Program-made: the position numbers and the translations under genes
Notes under the pieces: generated by a model
Databases searched by the model: none
The model's input: only the letters and a program-made list of their open reading frames with translations
Told to the model about the DNA's origin: nothing
Shown: in pieces, positions 61,342 to 64,000 of the stretch
How the letters are laid out: every line of letters begins with the position of its first letter
Position numbering within the stretch: the stretch's first letter is position 1
Origin: Streptomyces flaveus
Lineage (GTDB): Bacteria; Actinomycetota; Actinomycetes; Streptomycetales; Streptomycetaceae
Length of the DNA: 64,000 bases
Assembly (NCBI RefSeq): GCF_014647675.1
Contig: NZ_BMPQ01000030.1
Location: forward strand, 1-64,000
Direction: 5' to 3'

Positions 61342-61730
61342 GGGGTGCCCTCCCTCAGGTAGTACGGGAAGACGAGGTTGTAGAAGACGTTGGTGGTACG
61401 GATCCGATAGTCGATCCGGATCAGCAGCGCGCCCGGCTCCTCGCTGGTCACGGCCACCTGCCGCAGATCGATCCGAGGTTCCCACGCGGTCAGCGCCATC
61501 TCCACCCGGTGCCGGACGAGCGCGAGAGTGCCGGTGTCGATCTTCGAGAAGACAAGCGAGCGCAGCCCGGAACCGAAGTCGGGGCGCATCAACCGCTCAC
61601 CCGGCTCGGTCTGCAGGATCAGCAGGATCGCCTGCCGTACGTCCTCCTCGGCGGCCGCCATCGCCACATCGCCATCCGTGCCGGGGGCGAGCGGGAAGGA
61701 CCAACCGCGGCCCAGGAATCCGGTGTCCAT
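61338..61730 (-). CDS. gp25-like baseplate wedge protein (Afp9-type)
   Basis: A 130-residue protein of the gp25/GPW family. Hallmarks are VRQAILLILQTEPGERLMRP-DFGSGLRSLVF and the C-terminal DYRIRTTNVFYNLVFPYYLR. In contractile systems this protein contacts the first sheath ring. It lies between PAAR and the large J-like gene, an order seen in many CIS loci. Confidence 0.92.
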   Translation of the reverse strand: MDTGFLGRGWSFPLAPGTDGDVAMAAAEEDVRQAILLILQTEPGERLMRPDFGSGLRSLVFSKIDTGTLALVRHRVEMALTAWEPRIDLRQVAVTSEEPGALLIRIDYRIRTTNVFYNLVFPYYLREGTP

Positions 61731-61739
61731 CGGCTCACC

Positions 61740-62021
61740 TCACCCGCCGATCAGCGTTCGTGCGGCGCCCTGCATGACCGCGGCCCCGCACCCGGTGGTG
61801 TCCACCAGGGCGCGGGCCGCGGGGAGTCCACCGACCAGCACGCTCGTACTGCCCGCGATCAGGGGTGAACTGGCCGGGTGCGAAGGGGTTATGGGGCAGG
61901 CATGGAGATCACCGGCGACCGCGGCAGGCAGCCCCTCGACGAACACGCCGACCGCACGCGGCGGTGGCACGAGGGCACCGCCGTGCGTCGTCGGGTCACC
62001 GATGCGGGCCGCGGCGGGCAT
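61740..62021 (-). CDS. PAAR-domain spike tip protein (Afp10-type)
   Basis: A 93-residue PAAR protein that caps the spike. ARIGDPTTHGGALVP, VAGDLHACPITPSHP and TTGCGAAVMQGAARTLIGG give the usual His/Cys metal-site layout. The longer upstream frame is a shadow; ATG 62021 overlaps the spike gene stop. No effector extension is attached. Confidence 0.9.
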   Translation of the reverse strand: MPAAARIGDPTTHGGALVPPPRAVGVFVEGLPAAVAGDLHACPITPSHPASSPLIAGSTSVLVGGLPAARALVDTTGCGAAVMQGAARTLIGG

Positions 62022-62746
62022 CAGCCCACCCCCGTCGAGACGGACGGCAGGGCCGACACCGGCGGATTGAGGTGAACGGGGTTGCCGGAGATGGTGACGC
62101 CCGAGGTGGCCTGCAGTTTGATGCTCGCGCCCTCGATGGAGACCTCGCCCATGGGCGCCTGGAGGGAGATATTGCCCTGCGGTGAAGTGATCGAGATCCG
62201 CTGGCCGTCGGTCTCGATGACCACCCGGGCCCGGGGCGAGGGGCCGCCCGCGGCGATGGTGACCTGCTTGGTGGCGTCGTCCAGGGTGATCTCCAGGCCG
62301 CCGTGGCTCGCCACGGTCAGTTTCTCCTGGCCGTCGGTGTCGTCGAACCGCACCAAGTGGCCCGTCTTGCTGCGCAGTTCGCGGATGTTCCGTTCCGGCG
62401 AGGCCTGCGGCGGCGGATCCTTGGGGTTCCACAGGAAGCCGACCACGACGGGATACGCCGTGTCTCCGTGCCGGAAGGCGACCAGGACCTCGTCATTCAC
62501 CTCCGGCAGCAGGTAGCTGCCGCGCCGCTGCCCGGCCCACGGCACGGCGATCTGCGCCCAGGCCGACTCCACCCGCTCCGAAAGCAGTGGCAGCTGGACC
62601 TTGACGCGGCCGAGGTGCTGCTCGTCGTCGACCGCGGTGACCACGCCGATGGTGACGCCGAGAACCGGCTGGGCGGTCGCGTCCAGGTCGCTGGCATAGG
62701 TCCGGTATTGGCCCTGCAGCAGTCCCATGAGATCCAGTTCGGGCAT
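62021..62746 (-). CDS. gpV/VgrG-like spike protein
   Basis: A 241-residue spike protein. Residues 30-110 form the OB-fold (IGVVTAVDDEQHLGRVKVQL; WAQIAVPWAGQRRGSYLLPE; VNDEVLVAFRHGD). The rest is a repetitive beta-helix (ISITSPQGNISLQAPMGEVS; IEGASIKLQATSGVTISG) ending in a short tail for PAAR binding. In Afp this part is joined to the hub in one protein (Afp8); here it is a separate gene whose ATG overlaps the hub stop. Confidence 0.92.
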   Translation of the reverse strand: MPELDLMGLLQGQYRTYASDLDATAQPVLGVTIGVVTAVDDEQHLGRVKVQLPLLSERVESAWAQIAVPWAGQRRGSYLLPEVNDEVLVAFRHGDTAYPVVVGFLWNPKDPPPQASPERNIRELRSKTGHLVRFDDTDGQEKLTVASHGGLEITLDDATKQVTIAAGGPSPRARVVIETDGQRISITSPQGNISLQAPMGEVSIEGASIKLQATSGVTISGNPVHLNPPVSALPSVSTGVG

Positions 62747-63843
62747 CAGATGACCTCCCGGCGCACTTGGAACGCCGTGCGATAGCCGTTGGTGTCAAGG
62801 GTGTGCACCACTGAGGTGAGCCGGTAGGTGGCTCCGCTGAAGCGGTTGCCGACCGAGGCGATGGAGAGCGTGCGGCCCACCCGGAACCGGGGGTCGCCCA
62901 GGGCGCTGCCTTTCGCCGTCACCCGGTTGTTGAGCTTGCGGCGCAGCTCGGCGACGGCGAACTTGATGGCGTCGACGGGGCTCTCCAGCGGAATGTCCGG
63001 TATCCCGATGCTCGCCTGCAGCTCCTCGCTCTGCTCACCGAGGACCGCGGGCCGCACCCGAGTCCTGATCCGCTCCCCGTCCCAGTCCACCTCCACGGAC
63101 AGCTGGGTCTTGAGCGACTCCACCCACACCCGGGCCCGCACCCGCACGACTTGCCCGATGCTGGTGATCCGCGGCGCGAACTCGAGCAGCGACTCGCCCC
63201 AGCGCAGCTCGATCTCCGGAACGGGCAGCCGGGGCAGCGAAAGCCGGAAATTGAGAAAGGCCCCGTCGACCCACATGTCGAAGCCGTACTCGGTGGCGAT
63301 CCGGCGCAGAAACGCGTAGTCGCTCTGCTTGTGCTGGAAGCGAGGCCGCTTGCTGAAGGCAGCCCCGAGCCCGGTGGCGATCGATGCGGCGACATCGGGC
63401 AGCGCGATCAGCCCGTTCTCGGCGGCGACGATCGAGGCGATCACCGCATCGGTCAGATAGAAGGGGAAGCCGCGCTCCTTGGTGCCTTCGCTGAGCCGGC
63501 TGGTGGCGTCGTGCCCACTGACCAGGAGCACCGGCATGCCGGTCGCCGGCAGGGTCGTCTCCAGGCCCGTGACGGTTCCGGAGAAGACCCGGTGGATCCC
63601 CGACGGCCGATATCCCAGGGCGAGTTGGAGCGAGGTGTCGAGATCGAGCAGCGGCCGATCGAGGATCCCGAGATCCGGATCGGCGAACTCGATCTCCACC
63701 CGGTTGGCGCCCTCGAGGGCCTCCTCGAAACGTACGCCCATGATCCGCGCCCGTAGCTCCGCCGGGACCGGCTGCCCGTCCAGGGCCAGTTCGAAGTCCG
63801 GCACGTAGTGGGTGTCGCCCGGGGCCGCGGCTGGGGCGGTCAT
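62746..63843 (-). CDS. gpD-like baseplate hub protein
   Basis: A 365-residue phage late control D-type hub protein. Features: DLDTSLQLALGYRPSGIHRV-FSGTVTGLE, VSGHDATSRLSEGTKERGFP, then FQHKQSDYAFLRRIATEYGF, the classic hub motif. ATG 63843 is chosen because it overlaps the LysM gene stop (ATGA); the frame continues further upstream without homology. It trimerises to carry the spike. Confidence 0.92.
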   Translation of the reverse strand: MTAPAAAPGDTHYVPDFELALDGQPVPAELRARIMGVRFEEALEGANRVEIEFADPDLGILDRPLLDLDTSLQLALGYRPSGIHRVFSGTVTGLETTLPATGMPVLLVSGHDATSRLSEGTKERGFPFYLTDAVIASIVAAENGLIALPDVAASIATGLGAAFSKRPRFQHKQSDYAFLRRIATEYGFDMWVDGAFLNFRLSLPRLPVPEIELRWGESLLEFAPRITSIGQVVRVRARVWVESLKTQLSVEVDWDGERIRTRVRPAVLGEQSEELQASIGIPDIPLESPVDAIKFAVAELRRKLNNRVTAKGSALGDPRFRVGRTLSIASVGNRFSGATYRLTSVVHTLDTNGYRTAFQVRREVI

Positions 63844-64000
63844 GAGTACACCTCGCCGGTGACCGGATCGCGGTACGGCAGTCGAGGCACGGTCAACACC
63901 GTCCCGACCGGAAGCCGCCGCGGTGCGATGACCCCATTGGCCAGCGCGATCGGGCGCCACTTGGCCGGATCGCCGTAGAACCGGCGGGCGACGGCGGCCA
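63840..64000 (-). CDS. LysM-domain protein of the injection system (partial, Afp7-type)
   Basis: The last 53 codons of a gene that begins beyond the window. They contain a LysM domain end, ARRFYGDPAKWRPIALANG and LPVGTVLTVPRLP, with a stop overlapping the hub start. In CIS loci this small protein precedes the hub and joins the inner tube to the spike complex. Confidence 0.8.
   Translation of the reverse strand, partial: AAVARRFYGDPAKWRPIALANGVIAPRRLPVGTVLTVPRLPYRDPVTGEVYS

Noticed and set aside
51078..64000. Considered whether the locus is a type VI secretion system or a prophage
   Set aside because: There are no TssJLM membrane-complex, TssBC or ClpV genes and no capsid, portal or terminase genes in view. 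LysM, gp25, PAAR and paired J-like proteins in this order fit an extracellular or cytoplasmic CIS better, but the other half is outside the window.

Overview
The sequence looks like a chromosomal segment from a Streptomyces or close relative. GC is very high, codon third positions are almost always G or C, GTG/TTG starts and 1-4 base start/stop overlaps are common, and Tat signals and actinobacterial lipoboxes recur. No rRNA, complete tRNA, CRISPR array or replication origin was seen. The gene content is that of an accessory, nutrient-scavenging arm: several sugar and organic-acid catabolic modules, each with its own regulator, separated by small graveyards of broken genes and insertion sequences, and ending in a contractile injection system (CIS) locus.

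Layout. 1-6.0 kb: isochorismatase-type hydrolase divergent from a MarR regulator with a palindromic operator, then fused isobutyryl-CoA mutase icmF behind an 18-bp perfect palindrome and a 3-hydroxyacyl-CoA dehydrogenase. 6.0-11.1 kb: decayed region with SDR, ISAzo13-like, IS256-like and IS630 remnants around a second MarR gene, a lipoprotein/membrane protein pair and an orphan gene. 11.2-15.7 kb: trehalose/maltose-type ABC importer (binding protein, two permeases, MsmK/SugC-type ATPase). 15.96 kb: 3' half of a tRNA-Pro(GGG), probably an attachment-site scar. 16.1-28.4 kb: galactose/galactoside module (cellulase-like hydrolase, secreted GH2 enzyme, CUT1 importer, sugar dehydrogenase, FadR-type GntR regulator, galactonate dehydratase dgoD, KDPGal-type aldolase, PfkB kinase, frameshifted lactonase), which together outline a De Ley-Doudoroff pathway. 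28.5-36.1 kb: minus-strand operon of an Opp-type importer with a fused permease-ATPase, a GH1 beta-glucosidase and a Gfo/Idh oxidoreductase. A LacI gene and an 11-bp-arm inverted-repeat operator lie at its head. 37.6-42.5 kb: GH78 alpha-L-rhamnosidase, feruloyl-esterase-like hydrolase, a stub of an MFS transporter and a second, paralogous LacI gene. The rhamnosidase, beta-glucosidase and esterase together suggest use of plant (phenolic) glycosides. 42.5-46.6 kb: TetR regulator divergent from a redox cluster (quinone oxidoreductase, atypical SDR, DoxX-like membrane protein, NmrA-like protein, broken luciferase-like oxidoreductase). 46.9-50.8 kb: dicarboxylate module (dctA, broken glycerate kinase, LysR, tartrate/D-malate dehydrogenase), with the same 17-bp box in front of dctA and of the dehydrogenase.

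51.1-64.0 kb (continuing past the window edge): minus-strand operon for the baseplate, spike and fibre end of a CIS. In transcription order it encodes a LysM protein (partial), gpD-like hub, gpV/VgrG-like spike, PAAR tip, gp25-like wedge, two baseplate-J proteins, a histidine-rich fibre-like protein, a beta-propeller fused to a tail-protein-I domain, and two cysteine-rich proteins. The last two and the histidine-rich protein share one N-terminal domain. Sheath, tube, tape measure and ATPase genes are not in the window and would be expected beyond base 64000.
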